DNA of 44,946 bases, from positions 1-44,946 of the forward strand of contig QCUM01000016.1 of the NCBI GenBank assembly GCA_003210735.1, in the 5' to 3' direction. Under the pieces are notes generated by a model, which saw only the letters and a list, made by a program, of their open reading frames with translations, had not been told where the DNA came from and ran no database searches. Numbering within the stretch: the first letter of the stretch is position 1; the number at the start of each line of letters is the position of its first letter. Positions 10,095-18,908 of the stretch are shown here, piece after piece. A program made the translations under genes and the position numbers. The stretch comes from Synechococcus sp. AG-679-D13 (GTDB lineage Bacteria > Cyanobacteriota > Cyanobacteriia > PCC-6307 > Cyanobiaceae).

Positions 10095-10340
10095 ATGCAG
10101 ATGGATTGCCCGATGACCCAGGCGAAGCTCACCATCGGGGAACTGGAAGCGGGATATCCGCTCTACTGCAAGGCATTACGGCGATTGCTACAGCAGGGCA
10201 AAACCGCCAAGGACATCGAACGGACTGTGTGCTGGGGGCATCTGGAGACACTGAACCGCTGCCTTCCGACGCGCTACAAGTCCCCCTCTTATCTGTTGGC
10301 CCTGATCCGACGCGATATTGAAAACCCCAAAGAGGATTGA
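10095..10340 (+). CDS. Small conserved protein, DUF3136-like
   Basis: This is an 81-residue basic protein: 'LTIGELEAGYPLYCKALRRL' is followed by 'TAKDIERTVCWGHLETLNRC' and 'YKSPSYLLALIRRDIE'. I associate this pattern with the cyanobacterial DUF3136 family, but from memory only. An ATG at 10113 (MTQAKL) is equally plausible; an AGGA lies upstream of 10095. There are no membrane segments; it is likely a short helical protein. It is the last gene of the GC-rich core block. Function unknown. Confidence 0.6.
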   Translation: MQMDCPMTQAKLTIGELEAGYPLYCKALRRLLQQGKTAKDIERTVCWGHLETLNRCLPTRYKSPSYLLALIRRDIENPKED

Positions 10341-10557
10341 AGAGAAAGTTACAAGTAAATCTCAGCACTGATTGAACGGAAAGAGATATCCATAAGAAAA
10401 CTGGTTGTTATCAAGACGCACGGTGCAAAGCGGCTGCCAGCAAAACGACTCAATCCTGGACCGTGATGCAGAAGTTGAACGACTAACCTGCTGTCCATCC
10501 GGTTAGGCACACCGGGCATGATCGCTACGGTGGTCAGTTGATAGGAAGCCCAGTTGG

Positions 10558-10863
10558 ATGAGCAAGCCGATGCCTGAGGACTTCGATTATTCGGCCTCGA
10601 TCACCAGCATGGATGTGAGGGAAACGTTCCCATCGATTGACCCAGAAAATCTTTCAGAAAAAGACGTGCTTGAGATACTTCTCTATCTTTTCAAGCAGAA
10701 ACCTGGGTTCGTGGACCGTGGCCATGAACTGAACAATCGGGACACTGCCTGGGTGAATGCCTACCTGTTTCGCCTTAAACCAACGACAGACGACGACGGG
10801 ATGGATCGTTTCATGGTGGAGACCGTTGGCTCCAGCATGGACAAGATGGCTGAGCTGAGCTGA
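10558..10863 (+). CDS. Hypothetical protein, 101 residues
   Basis: I do not recognise this gene. The ATG has AGGAAG at a normal distance upstream. The protein is acidic and soluble, with a predicted helix around 'SEKDVLEILLYLFKQKPG' and an Asp-rich C-terminal third ending in Met-rich helix. It stands alone, with 217 bases upstream and 34 bases before the next gene on the same strand. Confidence 0.6.
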   Translation: MSKPMPEDFDYSASITSMDVRETFPSIDPENLSEKDVLEILLYLFKQKPGFVDRGHELNNRDTAWVNAYLFRLKPTTDDDGMDRFMVETVGSSMDKMAELS

Positions 10864-10897
10864 GCAGATCTAGAATTACAAAAGTGAAGCCATAAAC

Positions 10898-11269
10898 ATG
10901 GGGAAAAAATCTGGTTTTACTGCGAACGAATTTGCTCAGATCTGCAAGCTCTACGTCAACGAAGGGCGATCCTATTCACAGATCGCCAAAATCCTAGGCA
11001 AAGGCACTGAAACATCTGTGCGCAATGCACTCGTCAAAGCAAAGATACGACGAGGCACAGAAGAAAGCGGAAAGCTTGAACTTTTTCGCCCTGGGCAAAC
11101 ATTTGGAAAAGTTACGCTGATCAAACAATTGAACAAATCAAAAAAACTTAAATATCATGTGTCCTGCAGTTGCGGATATGAATTCGACGTTGATCCCTAC
11201 CTGCTCACGCTGGCGAATGGTCACAAGAACAAGGTGTCGTGCTGCCAGCGCTGCCGAACCGCGGTCTGA
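10898..11269 (+). CDS. Hypothetical protein with HTH-like start and Cys-rich C-terminus
   Basis: This is a 123-residue basic protein. Residues 8-45 ('EFAQICKLYVNEGRSYSQIA', 'LGKGTETSVRNAL') look like a helix-turn-helix of the kind that reads 'how often to start' in small regulators and phage proteins. The C-terminal half has four-Cys character (CSCG near 86, CCQRC near 115), suggesting a zinc ribbon. It could be a small DNA- or RNA-binding regulator. No target is visible. Confidence 0.6.
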   Translation: MGKKSGFTANEFAQICKLYVNEGRSYSQIAKILGKGTETSVRNALVKAKIRRGTEESGKLELFRPGQTFGKVTLIKQLNKSKKLKYHVSCSCGYEFDVDPYLLTLANGHKNKVSCCQRCRTAV

Positions 11270-11319
11270 GCCTTGACGGGAGAGCGTCGAGCAAGCCCTA
11301 AGGTGACAGCCGATTCAAA

Positions 11320-11580
11320 GTGCAGTGCAGCTTGGATTTCACGGTCGTCATCCTCAACGAATACGTCTCTTCCTATCCCCAGATGCACTGGACGGAATGG
11401 AAAGATCACGTGAGAAAGCAGATGATCAGCCAGGGGGACCACTGGTCCATGACCACTCTGTCTGGGGAGAACATCTGGGACTGCCTGGACCGCAACAACA
11501 TCGACCGCATGCACGTTGTGCAATGGAAACCGGTGGACGACACGATCTATAAAGTCAGCATGCCGATCAAGGGTTCCTGA
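11320..11580 (+). CDS. Hypothetical protein, 86 residues
   Basis: I do not recognise this protein. It starts at GTG 11320 (no good ATG until 'MHWTEW') and reads 'MQCSLDFTVVILNEYVSS' then 'WSMTTLSGENIWDCLDRN' and 'MHVVQWKPVDDTIYKVS'. The alternation of strands and the aromatic content look like a small folded alpha/beta protein rather than random ORF. It lies 50 bases downstream of the HTH/zinc-ribbon gene on the same strand. Confidence 0.55.
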   Translation: MQCSLDFTVVILNEYVSSYPQMHWTEWKDHVRKQMISQGDHWSMTTLSGENIWDCLDRNNIDRMHVVQWKPVDDTIYKVSMPIKGS

Positions 11581-11652
11581 CCTTCCCAGGGAACGAGGTC
11601 TCGCAGCAGCACAACCAATCCGGTCATTCAGGAACGAAAGATCAGGGATTGT

Positions 11653-11979
11653 TCAACCTTCAGCCTCCTTGTCGCCGAGACGATCAATCCTTTTGATTGC
11701 CTTGAAAATCATAAACAAAGCCCAACCCGTCACCAATGAGTTGAGAAGGACATCAAGGATATGACCAACCCTGATTTGACCACCAAAATACATAAAGTCA
11801 AGGTCATCCCAACCACCACGCGGAACAAATGGGTTGAGCAACGGCAAAAGAAGTTCATGCGAAATTGCATTAACAATCTCTTGGAATTGATTGCCAACAA
11901 CCACCGCAATGGCGAGATAAAGAGCATTTCCTTTGGAAAAAAAGAAATCCTTGAACTCACCAATCCAACGTTTGAACAT
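11653..11979 (-). CDS. mscL: Large-conductance mechanosensitive channel MscL
   Basis: This is a 108-residue MscL, the inner-membrane pentameric channel that opens under osmotic downshock. TM1 is 'GNALYLAIAVVVGNQFQEIV' with the pore-lining small residues; TM2 is 'HILDVLLNSLVTGWALFMIF' followed by the basic cap 'KAIKRIDRLGDKE'. The periplasmic loop contains 'FVPRGGWDDLDFMYFGG'. It is shorter than the E. coli protein (136), mainly in the C-terminal bundle. No Shine-Dalgarno site is visible. It is the only gene on this strand between 9 and 14 kb. Confidence 0.9.
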   Translation of the reverse strand: MFKRWIGEFKDFFFSKGNALYLAIAVVVGNQFQEIVNAISHELLLPLLNPFVPRGGWDDLDFMYFGGQIRVGHILDVLLNSLVTGWALFMIFKAIKRIDRLGDKEAEG

Positions 11980-12241
11980 TGCGTACTCACTGATAGCTCA
12001 ATAAATTATGAACCCATGAGCACCAACGAATCCAGACGACCCACAACCTGAGTGGAACTGCTGATGGCACAACTCAGCGCAACCAGCAAGGCGACATCGC
12101 AGGTCGAGTCATCGAATGCCCTGACAACTCGCGAACCGGAAACCAGCGTGGATGCTGACGTGAGAGCGGGTGTAGCAAGACGACCCGAGGCAGGGGCCGA
12201 TGAGATGTCATTGTTGAGAGACGGCTGGTTGCGTCCTCGCC

Positions 12242-12505
12242 ATGTTCTTCCGCAAAACAAGCGACTCCTCAACTCCAAAGCACAAACTCAAGACAGCTCA
12301 ACACGAGCTCGCTGAAGCTGCTTATCGGTTCCGCTCAGCCAAGTCTGTCAACGCGAACAACGTGGCTCCACTCAAACGGGAGATGGAATTCCTACAGCGA
12401 AAAGTGCGTTACTACCGATACTGCGCCTATAAAAATTTGCCGATAAAAAAATACACCGAATGGTCTGAAATACCTGGAAAATGCCCAAAGCCTCTCTGGG
12501 CTTAA
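12242..12505 (+). CDS. Hypothetical basic protein, 87 residues
   Basis: I do not recognise this protein. It has a very basic first half with a helical segment 'AQHELAEAAYRFRSAKSV' and a Tyr-rich middle 'REMEFLQRKVRYYRYCAYKN', with a Trp/Pro-containing tail. The composition and helix periodicity are protein-like, and I prefer this frame to two overlapping ORFs in the same 260 bases. Confidence 0.5.
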   Translation: MFFRKTSDSSTPKHKLKTAQHELAEAAYRFRSAKSVNANNVAPLKREMEFLQRKVRYYRYCAYKNLPIKKYTEWSEIPGKCPKPLWA

Positions 12506-12523
12506 TTCAAAAAGCGTGAATCA

Positions 12524-12817
12524 TTGTTAAAGACACCATTCCTTCTGATCCTGATCGGAACGGCAGCATTCGCCCAGGGATTTCAGACCCTTGATCGCGT
12601 TGATGGTTGGTTGCTTGAACGAAAACTCGATGCTGAACAGAAACCCATCTGTCGAGCATCGATTCCAGGAGGAGGATCGTGGTTTTCGACCCGTGTCCAC
12701 CTGAATTCGAATAACGAACTGGTCGTCCCAGACGGCACAAATAGACCGAATCAAGATTCAATTAATAGCGTGAAAGAAGCACTTGTGCGATGCCGAGCCA
12801 GCCTTCTTTATCTCTAA
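12524..12817 (+). CDS. Small secreted hypothetical protein
   Basis: A TTG start gives 'MLKTPFLLILIGTAAFAQGF', a signal-peptide-like N-terminus with a likely AFA cleavage site, followed by about 80 soluble residues with two cysteines (C43, C91). A stop codon just upstream in frame leaves no other start. Function unknown. It follows the basic 87-residue gene by 18 bases. Confidence 0.45.
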   Translation: MLKTPFLLILIGTAAFAQGFQTLDRVDGWLLERKLDAEQKPICRASIPGGGSWFSTRVHLNSNNELVVPDGTNRPNQDSINSVKEALVRCRASLLYL

Positions 12818-13107
12818 TAATGGATTTAAAAAATCACGCCAGGCAAGCCACCTGATGAATTCTGGGAAAAGATGATCAACCACCAGAAAGCAATGATGTT
12901 TTGAAAAGCCAAGTAGGGTGCGCATCCCAAAGGATGCCATAACTGGATCAGAAAGCTCAGAGGCTGGAGATGAAGAAACACCAATCTGTTGAAGCCAACG
13001 ATATCGAGCTGGTGTGCGGAAGATCGACTGAACTCAATGAAAACCATCTATCAAGTAAAATGATGTATAAATGAGAGACCAAAAAATCGTTAAACTAAGA
13101 TCAGCTA

Positions 13108-13497
13108 ATGGCAACATTCGATAAATCCACTCCCTTTATCCTGCTGGCACGCATTCAAGTCAAGCAGGGTTGTGTTGATGAATACCTGGAACTGGCTCGC
13201 ATCACCGATGCCGCTGTCCAGCAATCGGAGCCTGGGATGATTCACCATACGTTCGATCAGGATCCAGGCGATCCACAAGCGTTCGTTTGGTCAGAGGTCT
13301 ACGCAAACGACGAAGCCTTCAAAGCCCATGTCTCCAACGCTCCAGTCCAGAAGTACCTGCAGAAGCATGCTGAGCTCGGCGCTGGTTTCAGCATTGAGGT
13401 CTACGGCACTGTTGGGGAGGAATGCCGCCAACTGATGGAGTCTTTTGGGCTCCCGCTCAAAATTTTCAACTCAAAGCTGGGGTACAGCCGAGTTTGA
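13108..13497 (+). CDS. ABM-domain (antibiotic biosynthesis monooxygenase-like) protein
   Basis: This is a 129-residue single ABM domain. It has 'FILLARIQVKQGCVDEYLEL', then 'EPGMIHHTFDQDPGDPQAFV', 'WSEVYANDEAFKAHVSNAPV' and 'QKYLQKHAELGAGFSIEVYG'. These are the strands and helices of the dimeric ferredoxin-like fold, including the conserved 'EPG' and 'W.EVY.....F..H' positions. Relatives include quinol monooxygenases (YgiN type) and many untested proteins. The gene stands alone, with AT-rich flanks. Confidence 0.85.
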   Translation: MATFDKSTPFILLARIQVKQGCVDEYLELARITDAAVQQSEPGMIHHTFDQDPGDPQAFVWSEVYANDEAFKAHVSNAPVQKYLQKHAELGAGFSIEVYGTVGEECRQLMESFGLPLKIFNSKLGYSRV

Positions 13498-14102
13498 GCT
13501 GAGATTCCGAGTCAAGTAGAAAATAACTTCCAATTGGAGAAATAAAGCCTGATCAATTTAATTTTCAAAAGTAATAGATCAACTCATCCATATCGCGTCA
13601 CCTACGAACAAGAACCTCATTGGTGATTCAGGAACGACTGATTATTGCAGCCGGATATGGCCCTCAGTTCATTGCCCGGAACTGAAGGCCAATCATGTCC
13701 AGCTCCGACGGGAGATTCATTCCATCGGATGAGCAACCCGGGGAGAGAAGCTCAAGTACACCATGGCTTTAAGACAAAAACCATGGAATATCGAATGCTG
13801 CTGATGTATCGAACAAATGAGTCAAGCCCAAGACAACTCAAGCCATCCATTCTTCTCAGAGAGTACAAATCAAAGGGCTTCCACAACACAAAACATCAAC
13901 TTACCAACAAAGTAAGAAGCCATGATTGAACGATGAGCTCCATACAAGTCTGAACAAGAGACAATCATTCGCCAAGCAAATTCAGTTATTTCAGCAATAA
14001 ACTAAACAGAAGTAGCTCCAGACACGGTGAGCTGACACCAATATCCCTATGGCGAATGGACAGTCTTCATCAGCATCTAGGGAACAAAACAAGAAAGAGC
14101 CG
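13498..14102. other. Intergenic region without a supported gene
   Basis: About 600 bases. Open frames here (for example around 13645-13929) have poor protein character, no clear ribosome site and no family marks. I see no strong terminator or repeat. Confidence 0.5.
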
Positions 14103-14297
14103 CTATCCACAACAACTGCTTTGACGCAGTGGTACCACAGTCACACCACTGACAACATTTGAATCAGATAAAACTCGAACTTGAACCCCACCGTTCGGGT
14201 CATCCGCTATTTCAATCGCCAAAGCAACCAGCTCTTTGCCTTCTGGTGTCTTGTAACTCAGCAATTCAAGTTTTTGAGGTTCTGTTGTACTTGGCAT
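14103..14297 (-). CDS. Hypothetical protein, 64 residues
   Basis: From the ATG at 14297 it reads 'MPSTTEPQKLELLSYKTPEG', then strand-rich 'ELVALAIEIADDPNGGVQV', ending in two cysteines (SSCCG). It looks like a small beta-rich protein, possibly metal- or thiol-related because of the terminal Cys pair. I do not recognise it. The longer ORF start at 14315 (TTG) is less likely. Confidence 0.45.
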   Translation of the reverse strand: MPSTTEPQKLELLSYKTPEGKELVALAIEIADDPNGGVQVRVLSDSNVVSGVTVVPLRQSSCCG

Positions 14298-14734
14298 CAA
14301 AGCAGTTTCACACAATCAAACCTATAGCTCAAACCCCAGCCGTCTTTAGACAAATATGTAACAAATGCACGCTCAAACCATCCGGAAGTCGATCAGCTTG
14401 AACGCACGATTGATGTTCACACGATCTATTTAAGCTCCATCTCATCGGACCGAATAGGGGAAGTCAACAACCCAACAGTGAAGTGTGGTCCACGAACAAC
14501 CCAATAGAAGGGTCTACAAGGCTGAGGGAGACTGTTGTGCTGGAGCCATACAAGCCGGAGGAGGAGTTTGACGGATCACATTTGTAACTGAATCAAAGCG
14601 CTTAACTGCGGAGAGTCTCATCCGCGACACGAAGACGGCTGATTCGTGCGGATGCAGTCAAGATCTAGTTTCAGGATCATCCCAGCAAATACGCACAGCA
14701 CCTGGAGTCATGCAGTTGAACGAAATGGGATGGT
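14298..14734. other. Intergenic region without a supported gene
   Basis: About 440 bases. I see no convincing ORF, terminator or RNA fold. A 10-base direct repeat (aacaacccaa) occurs twice near 14465 and 14495. Confidence 0.4.
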
Positions 14735-14986
14735 ATGCCTGTTGAAGAATCGAACTTCCTAACGCTTACGAAGCACGATCCAGTGTTCCTGCATGTCAAA
14801 GCAGGCATGACGGTCATCGTGTCGAACCCAAAGAATCAAGCGTGGTGCATGGCGGACGTTCTTGAAGTAAACAAGACTCCCCACGACACCAACACCCCTC
14901 TTTTATTTCTAGTGGCCGAAGTGGATACCGGAGTCATCTCCTGGATTAATCCTGAGCGAGTCACTCATATTGTTCCGAGGCTATGA
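14735..14986 (+). CDS. DUF3104-like small protein
   Basis: This is an 83-residue protein with 'AGMTVIVSNPKNQAWCMADV' and then 'LLFLVAEVDTGVISWINPER', ending 'VTHIV'. The pattern of a short strand-rich domain with 'W.MADV' and 'VADVDTG.I.WV....V.HIV' is what I remember for DUF3104, a family seen mainly in marine Synechococcus and Prochlorococcus. Function unknown. It stands alone between two gene-free stretches. Confidence 0.7.
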   Translation: MPVEESNFLTLTKHDPVFLHVKAGMTVIVSNPKNQAWCMADVLEVNKTPHDTNTPLLFLVAEVDTGVISWINPERVTHIVPRL

Positions 14987-15248
14987 AACCAATGTCATCC
15001 ATTGTTTGCCAAGCCCTCTGCTGGCTTTGTTTAGGCTATCAGCAACATCTTGATGCTGAAGGGAAAGGATAGAAGGGGTGGGTCAGACCCGAGTGCTGAG
15101 CTTGACTTCAAAGGGACTAGAACAACGGCGACACTCGTGGGTCAAAAGGTGCAGATGTCCATGAAGCAGTTTGATCAGAAGATTGACAAGTCAGACGTCA
15201 AGGGTCATCACAAAGCAGTCAAAATGACATCGATTAGATCATTAGTTC

Positions 15249-15383
15249 ATGGATCCTGCTGCCAAATGGCTGATTAGAGCCGCTTGTGGCGTGGTCATTG
15301 CCACAGGAGTGTTCACAATGCATGCCGATTCGAATAACAAGCAAAGTGATCAGGGAGACCAGGCTGAAAAGATGGGCTGGTAA
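15249..15383 (+). CDS. Small single-span membrane protein, 44 residues
   Basis: From the ATG at 15249 the product starts 'MDPAAKWLIRAACGVVIATG' and continues with 'VFTMHADSNNK' and an acidic, Gln-rich tail ending 'EKMGW'. One hydrophobic helix (about residues 8-24) is followed by a hydrophilic tail. It is under 60 codons, but codon use and the helix-plus-polar-tail layout are protein-like and resemble other cyanobacterial mini-proteins. No Shine-Dalgarno site is visible. Confidence 0.45.
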   Translation: MDPAAKWLIRAACGVVIATGVFTMHADSNNKQSDQGDQAEKMGW

Positions 15384-15644
15384 GAATCAAGCATCAAAGA
15401 AAAACGTATGAGATTGCTGCTGCAAGAGGGCTGATCTCCATTTTCAATAAAAATCAAGCTTTACAATGGATTCAGAAGGCATCCATTAGCCAAAGAATTA
15501 GCCAATAAATTGCCACGTCTCAAGACCACAAATCACGCCATTAAGTTAATTCGTAATCACAAAAATGAAGCGATAATATTAATAAGTCTTCCAGGCTATG
15601 TACACTTGCAATCATGCGATTATTAATGCGGTGACCAGAATCCT

Positions 15645-15830
15645 TTAGCGATCACGATACTCTTGAATCAGTTCCTGGACTTCAGCCTCCCTTTCCCTAA
15701 GCTGAAAATCCTCAAGAGTGTTGATATTGAGTCTTTGAAGGTCAAAGGTAAGCTCCAACACATCTCCGCCATTGTCATCGTCAGATGATTCAAGGAGTGC
15801 GGATAGATAACGCTGAAAGCTGTCTTGCAT
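15645..15830 (-). CDS. Hypothetical acidic protein, 61 residues
   Basis: From the ATG at 15830 it reads 'MQDSFQRYLSALLESSDDDN' and later 'LNINTLEDFQLREREAEVQE'. It is an acidic, helical, soluble protein with no Cys. I do not recognise it. The upstream in-frame start (15857) adds nine unconvincing residues. Confidence 0.45.
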   Translation of the reverse strand: MQDSFQRYLSALLESSDDDNGGDVLELTFDLQRLNINTLEDFQLREREAEVQELIQEYRDR

Positions 15831-16229
15831 GTTTTTTGCTTCTAGAGGAATCCACAATATCTAATCATCGTATCATCAACAGATCAACTTGTCTTGATGC
15901 GAAATCAAAACCCATGAGTTGAGAGTCCTTTTAGAAGTTCTCTTTAAAATTTTTTCTCAAGCAGCCAACCATTTTAGTGCTCTTCATATGTGTCCCACCC
16001 CATGGGACCATACAGGCACTTGGCAGGTTTTAGCCTGAACCCCATCATCAGCTGGCATTACATCTCTGCTTCCAACAGTTGATGGTAAGGAAGACATCCA
16101 TTTTAATAACGGTCAAAATCTGATCAAGTCAACCTTCCTGTACACCAAAGGACTTTTGAAAGACAGGCTGTGGTCAATCGAGAAGCAAGCAGTACAATAT
16201 GCTTGACAATAAGATCAGTTATTTTGATG
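15831..16229. other. Intergenic region without a supported gene
   Basis: About 400 bases. It contains a short perfect hairpin (gtccca / tgggac, near 15993-16009) without a T-run, and no convincing ORF. Confidence 0.35.
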
Positions 16230-16442
16230 CTACACGTTATTATTTAGTCTTTTCAAAAAGTCCGCCGTTTGCTCGGGTTCAAGATTTAAATCTTCCATGG
16301 ATGAAATAAGTGTCCAAGCTGCTACAGCCACATCAGGCTCAGTTTGATACATCTCATTTAATTTGATCTTCCACCTGCTGGGCTGGGTGGATACTATCTT
16401 CTCAAATCTTTTGAAATGATCTAAATCTGATTGGGAAGACAT
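16230..16442 (-). CDS. Hypothetical protein, 70 residues
   Basis: From the ATG at 16442 it reads 'MSSQSDLDHFKRFEKIVSTQ', then 'MYQTEPDVAVAAWTLISSME' and 'LNLEPEQTADFLKRLNNNV'. It is all-helical with well-placed hydrophobic residues and is likely a real small helical protein. Not recognised. Confidence 0.45.
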   Translation of the reverse strand: MSSQSDLDHFKRFEKIVSTQPSRWKIKLNEMYQTEPDVAVAAWTLISSMEDLNLEPEQTADFLKRLNNNV

Positions 16443-16685
16443 GAGCAATGTAGAGAGTAAACGATACTAGTTAAGGCAACAGGCCCGCGTTAAGCATAAT
16501 AAATAACACTCCAAAGGTGAAAATTATATATTACCTGCCTGAATAAGAATGGACCCTATAAAAAGATTCAGAGTCATTTCGCGATCAAAGAACTACAAGC
16601 CATGCAATAAAGACAGCCAAAATAACTCAAAGATTGAAAACAATGAAAAATTACTGCTCGCAAAAATGTCAAAACGTCGTCATCA

Positions 16686-16922
16686 TTAAATGCCAATCCA
16701 CTTGATTGTCCAACGCCTTCCCTCCATTCTATTATTTTCTGAATAACAATTCGCTAAAACATCTCCTTTTGCATTCCTAATGTTACACTCCAAGCCGTCA
16801 CTCGTGCTTATAAATGTTGAGGCATTGGGGCAAACTTTATTGGCAAGTGTAGGTCCAATTGTTGAAATAATCTTATCCCATATCGAATTTGTGCTCTCAT
16901 CTGGAAGCGCGTCAAAATACAT
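16686..16922 (-). CDS. Hypothetical protein, 78 residues
   Basis: The ATG at 16922 gives 'MYFDALPDESTNSIWDKIIS', followed by a Cys-containing middle and the tail 'RMEGRRWTIKWIGI'. Three cysteines (C31, C46, C59) and no membrane span. I do not recognise it. AT-rich codon use sets it apart from the core genes. Confidence 0.4.
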   Translation of the reverse strand: MYFDALPDESTNSIWDKIISTIGPTLANKVCPNASTFISTSDGLECNIRNAKGDVLANCYSENNRMEGRRWTIKWIGI

Positions 16923-17251
16923 GTAATGAGATGCATCTATAGTTTTTTTTAGCTAATACCCTAGAGGGTGAAGCAATTTATTTTACCCGCAGGGCTACAA
17001 AATCAAACTTACTGTTTTCCAGTCGTTAATTCAAAGGTTAACTAGAATCTCATACGTTTTAAACGAAACTTTGTTCTAATTTTTTGAGAGAGAAGCCTCC
17101 TCATATATCGTTATCCAAGCTTTTATAATCTATTTACATGATCATTTCCCGCTTGCGTTGTGGTCCTTAGAACATTGGCACCACTGAATGAATCGCTTTT
17201 TACAGCAAATCAAAAAACATATGTAAAAATAAAAGCATTAATCCTTTAGAC
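16923..17251. other. AT-rich intergenic region
   Basis: About 330 bases, strongly AT-rich, with no convincing ORF or hairpin. Confidence 0.35.
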
Positions 17252-17755
17252 ATGCCAGAACCATCAATCATTAATTGGTTGAATAATGACATTGACGACG
17301 GCGAATCTCCATCCTGCCTTTACATCGCTGATTTAGCAAATTATCACGGTTTTGTGACGCTAGGATATTGCAAATCAACCGAAGAAAGTAAAATCAGTTT
17401 AGACCAAGAGATAGGTCGAATCAGATACACCACTTCACTGGACGAAACGATAGCAAGCAAACAGGACAATATTGTTTTAAAAGATTGCTGGTTGTTGGAG
17501 CAATTTCTTCTAATCCAACTAAAAGATTACAAGTTAGTCATACCAGAACTCATGCAATCTCGATGAAAAAACTATACCGAAACAATCAAACTCCCAAACG
17601 TCGGGGAATCTAATTTTATAGAGTGGATTATAGAAGCTACACGAAAAGTATTGATTAATCCATACTATGGATATGAATTGTGCCTTGAATCCCTGATTAC
17701 AACGACTCGACAGCGTCGACTTTATGACAAAGTACATTCAAGTTGGAATACTTGA
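17252..17755 (+). pseudogene. GIY-YIG/T5orf172-like ORF interrupted by an in-frame TGA
   Basis: The first ORF (17252-17566, 104 residues) begins 'MPEPSIINWLNNDIDDGESP' and carries 'CLYIADLANYHGFVTLGYCK', similar in layout to the first strand pair of GIY-YIG domains, then 'DCWLLEQFLLIQLKDYKL', where the Glu would be the catalytic one. A TGA at 17564-17566 ends it. The same frame then stays open for 62 codons to 17755 and reads 'KNYTETIKLPNVGESNFIEW' and 'YYGYELCLESLITTTRQRRL'. The 'YTETI' after the stop matches where such domains usually end, so the stop probably splits one real gene. The family call is tentative. Confidence 0.5.
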
Positions 17756-17888
17756 ACGACGTAATAGTCCTGAACTCACCACAAAAACCATTTTAAATGG
17801 CAATTGCAGCAAATTAAACCCAATGAGGTAATTTTTTGATTATTCATACCTGTATTCAGGCTAAGATATTGATAGATGCATTGATTAT

Positions 17889-18140
17889 GTGTGCATATGT
17901 ACTGATTGTCGATGGGTAGAGCGATGTAAGGCATACCACGCAGTCGAAGAACAGCATCAAGCCGCGCATCTATCGTTAACCCCAGACTTTAATCCAATAA
18001 AACCAAAAATTGTAATCTCAATTGCCAGTGATTTAAGTGATTCGGTCGATATAGAGTGGGATGTACGCTCTTGTGAAAGTTTTGAGCTTGATTTAGGTCG
18101 TTGGATGAGGCTACGACCAGGTCAAGAAGTTCCTGCTTAA
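17889..18140 (+). CDS. ycf34: Ycf34 family iron-sulfur protein
   Basis: This is an 83-residue protein with the Ycf34 N-terminal motif: Cys2, Cys4, Cys7 and Cys13 in 'MCICTDCRWVERCKAYHAVE', then 'EQHQAAHLSLTPDFNP'. Ycf34 is found in cyanobacteria and some plastids. The Synechocystis protein is reported to bind an Fe-S cluster and to affect photosynthetic electron transport and light-dependent regulation. The second half is strand-rich and ends 'LGRWMRLRPGQEVPA'. It is a core cyanobacterial gene sitting inside an otherwise accessory stretch. Confidence 0.9.
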   Translation: MCICTDCRWVERCKAYHAVEEQHQAAHLSLTPDFNPIKPKIVISIASDLSDSVDIEWDVRSCESFELDLGRWMRLRPGQEVPA

Positions 18141-18145
18141 AACTG

Positions 18146-18337
18146 ATGATTGAAGATCAGGAAAATAGAATCGACAATGAACGAATTAAATTTCATTTTT
18201 TATTGCGCAATCTTCCCATTAAAGAGAGAGCTGCTTGGTTACAGGTCTGTGGCAACCAATCTGATCTTTACTGCCTAGAGCAATGGATAAACGCAAGAAA
18301 TATGATCAAACAAATATTTAAAGAGGGGAATAATTAA
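18146..18337 (+). CDS. Hypothetical protein downstream of ycf34
   Basis: A 63-residue ORF starts with an ATG five bases after the ycf34 stop and reads 'MIEDQENRIDNERIKFHFLL' then 'LPIKERAAWLQVCGNQSDLY'. It is helical and soluble. The tight spacing argues for co-translation with ycf34. The longer frame from 18101 overlaps ycf34 and is less likely. Function unknown. Confidence 0.5.
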   Translation: MIEDQENRIDNERIKFHFLLRNLPIKERAAWLQVCGNQSDLYCLEQWINARNMIKQIFKEGNN

Positions 18338-18462
18338 GGCTGCAAAACAAATTAAGTGTATGTAGTTGAGCAACTTGTATGACCGCAAACAAACTATTTT
18401 TCAATTTTAAAACAACAATCCATTAAATAGTGACCTGAGAGGAGATCTATATCTGAAGGCCA

Positions 18463-18888
18463 TCATTGATAAAGAGGACATGTTGTTGAAGCCCCTCTTG
18501 CAATTGAAATACCATTCATCTTGGAAAGCTCGATCGCCTGAAAATTTTTGAACCATCTCTCGATAACCTCTCGCTCTTCTTTGCTGCAGCGGTCGAGCAA
18601 TGCCTGAAGCTTGATGGTCATTACAAAACTTAATTCTTCACAATGATGGCGGCATTCCTGAGACCTGCGGGTGAATTGCTTACAGGCGAGTGTGAAATAT
18701 GCATCACGAGCGCTGGCGCTGAGTATTAACACTCAGTCCGATTGGTATCGCAGGAAACGTTTTGCTGAGCCGGCCATGCGGATGCTCAACGTCCTTAGCA
18801 ACAGGATCTCCTGCTCCCACTCAATGGGGAGGTGTGTTGCTGACACAACAGGCACCTCGCAACCGCTGAGGTCGATGTTATTGGCATT
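18463..18888 (-). pseudogene. Helical ORF pair separated by an in-frame TGA
   Basis: Downstream part: GTG at 18732 gives 89 residues with 'MTIKLQALLDRCSKEEREVI' and 'ERWFKNFQAIELSKMNG'. Directly before that GTG is a TGA (18733-18735), and the same frame is open for 51 codons further upstream with protein-like text 'THLPIEWEQEILLLRTLSIR' and 'MAGSAKRFLRYQSD'. Either the 89-residue ORF is a gene of its own starting at GTG, or a roughly 140-codon gene has acquired a stop. Not recognised. Confidence 0.35.
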
Positions 18889-18908
18889 TCACTGATTGGT
18901 TGGTTGAT

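Noticed and set aside
12006..12315. Two overlapping ORFs on opposite strands (90 and 87 residues)
   Set aside because: Both have random-looking composition and no start-site support; the ORF at 12242-12505 explains the right part better.
13645..13929. 94-residue plus-strand ORF
   Set aside because: Low-complexity, no family marks, no ribosome site; likely chance in a gene-free stretch.
15050..15277. 75-residue plus-strand ORF
   Set aside because: Random-looking composition; it overlaps the start of the more convincing 44-residue membrane mini-protein.
17252..18888. TGA used as a sense codon (recoding) in this genome
   Set aside because: Core genes here end normally in TGA (for example dnaA, hisG, htrA), so the in-frame TGAs are better read as mutations.
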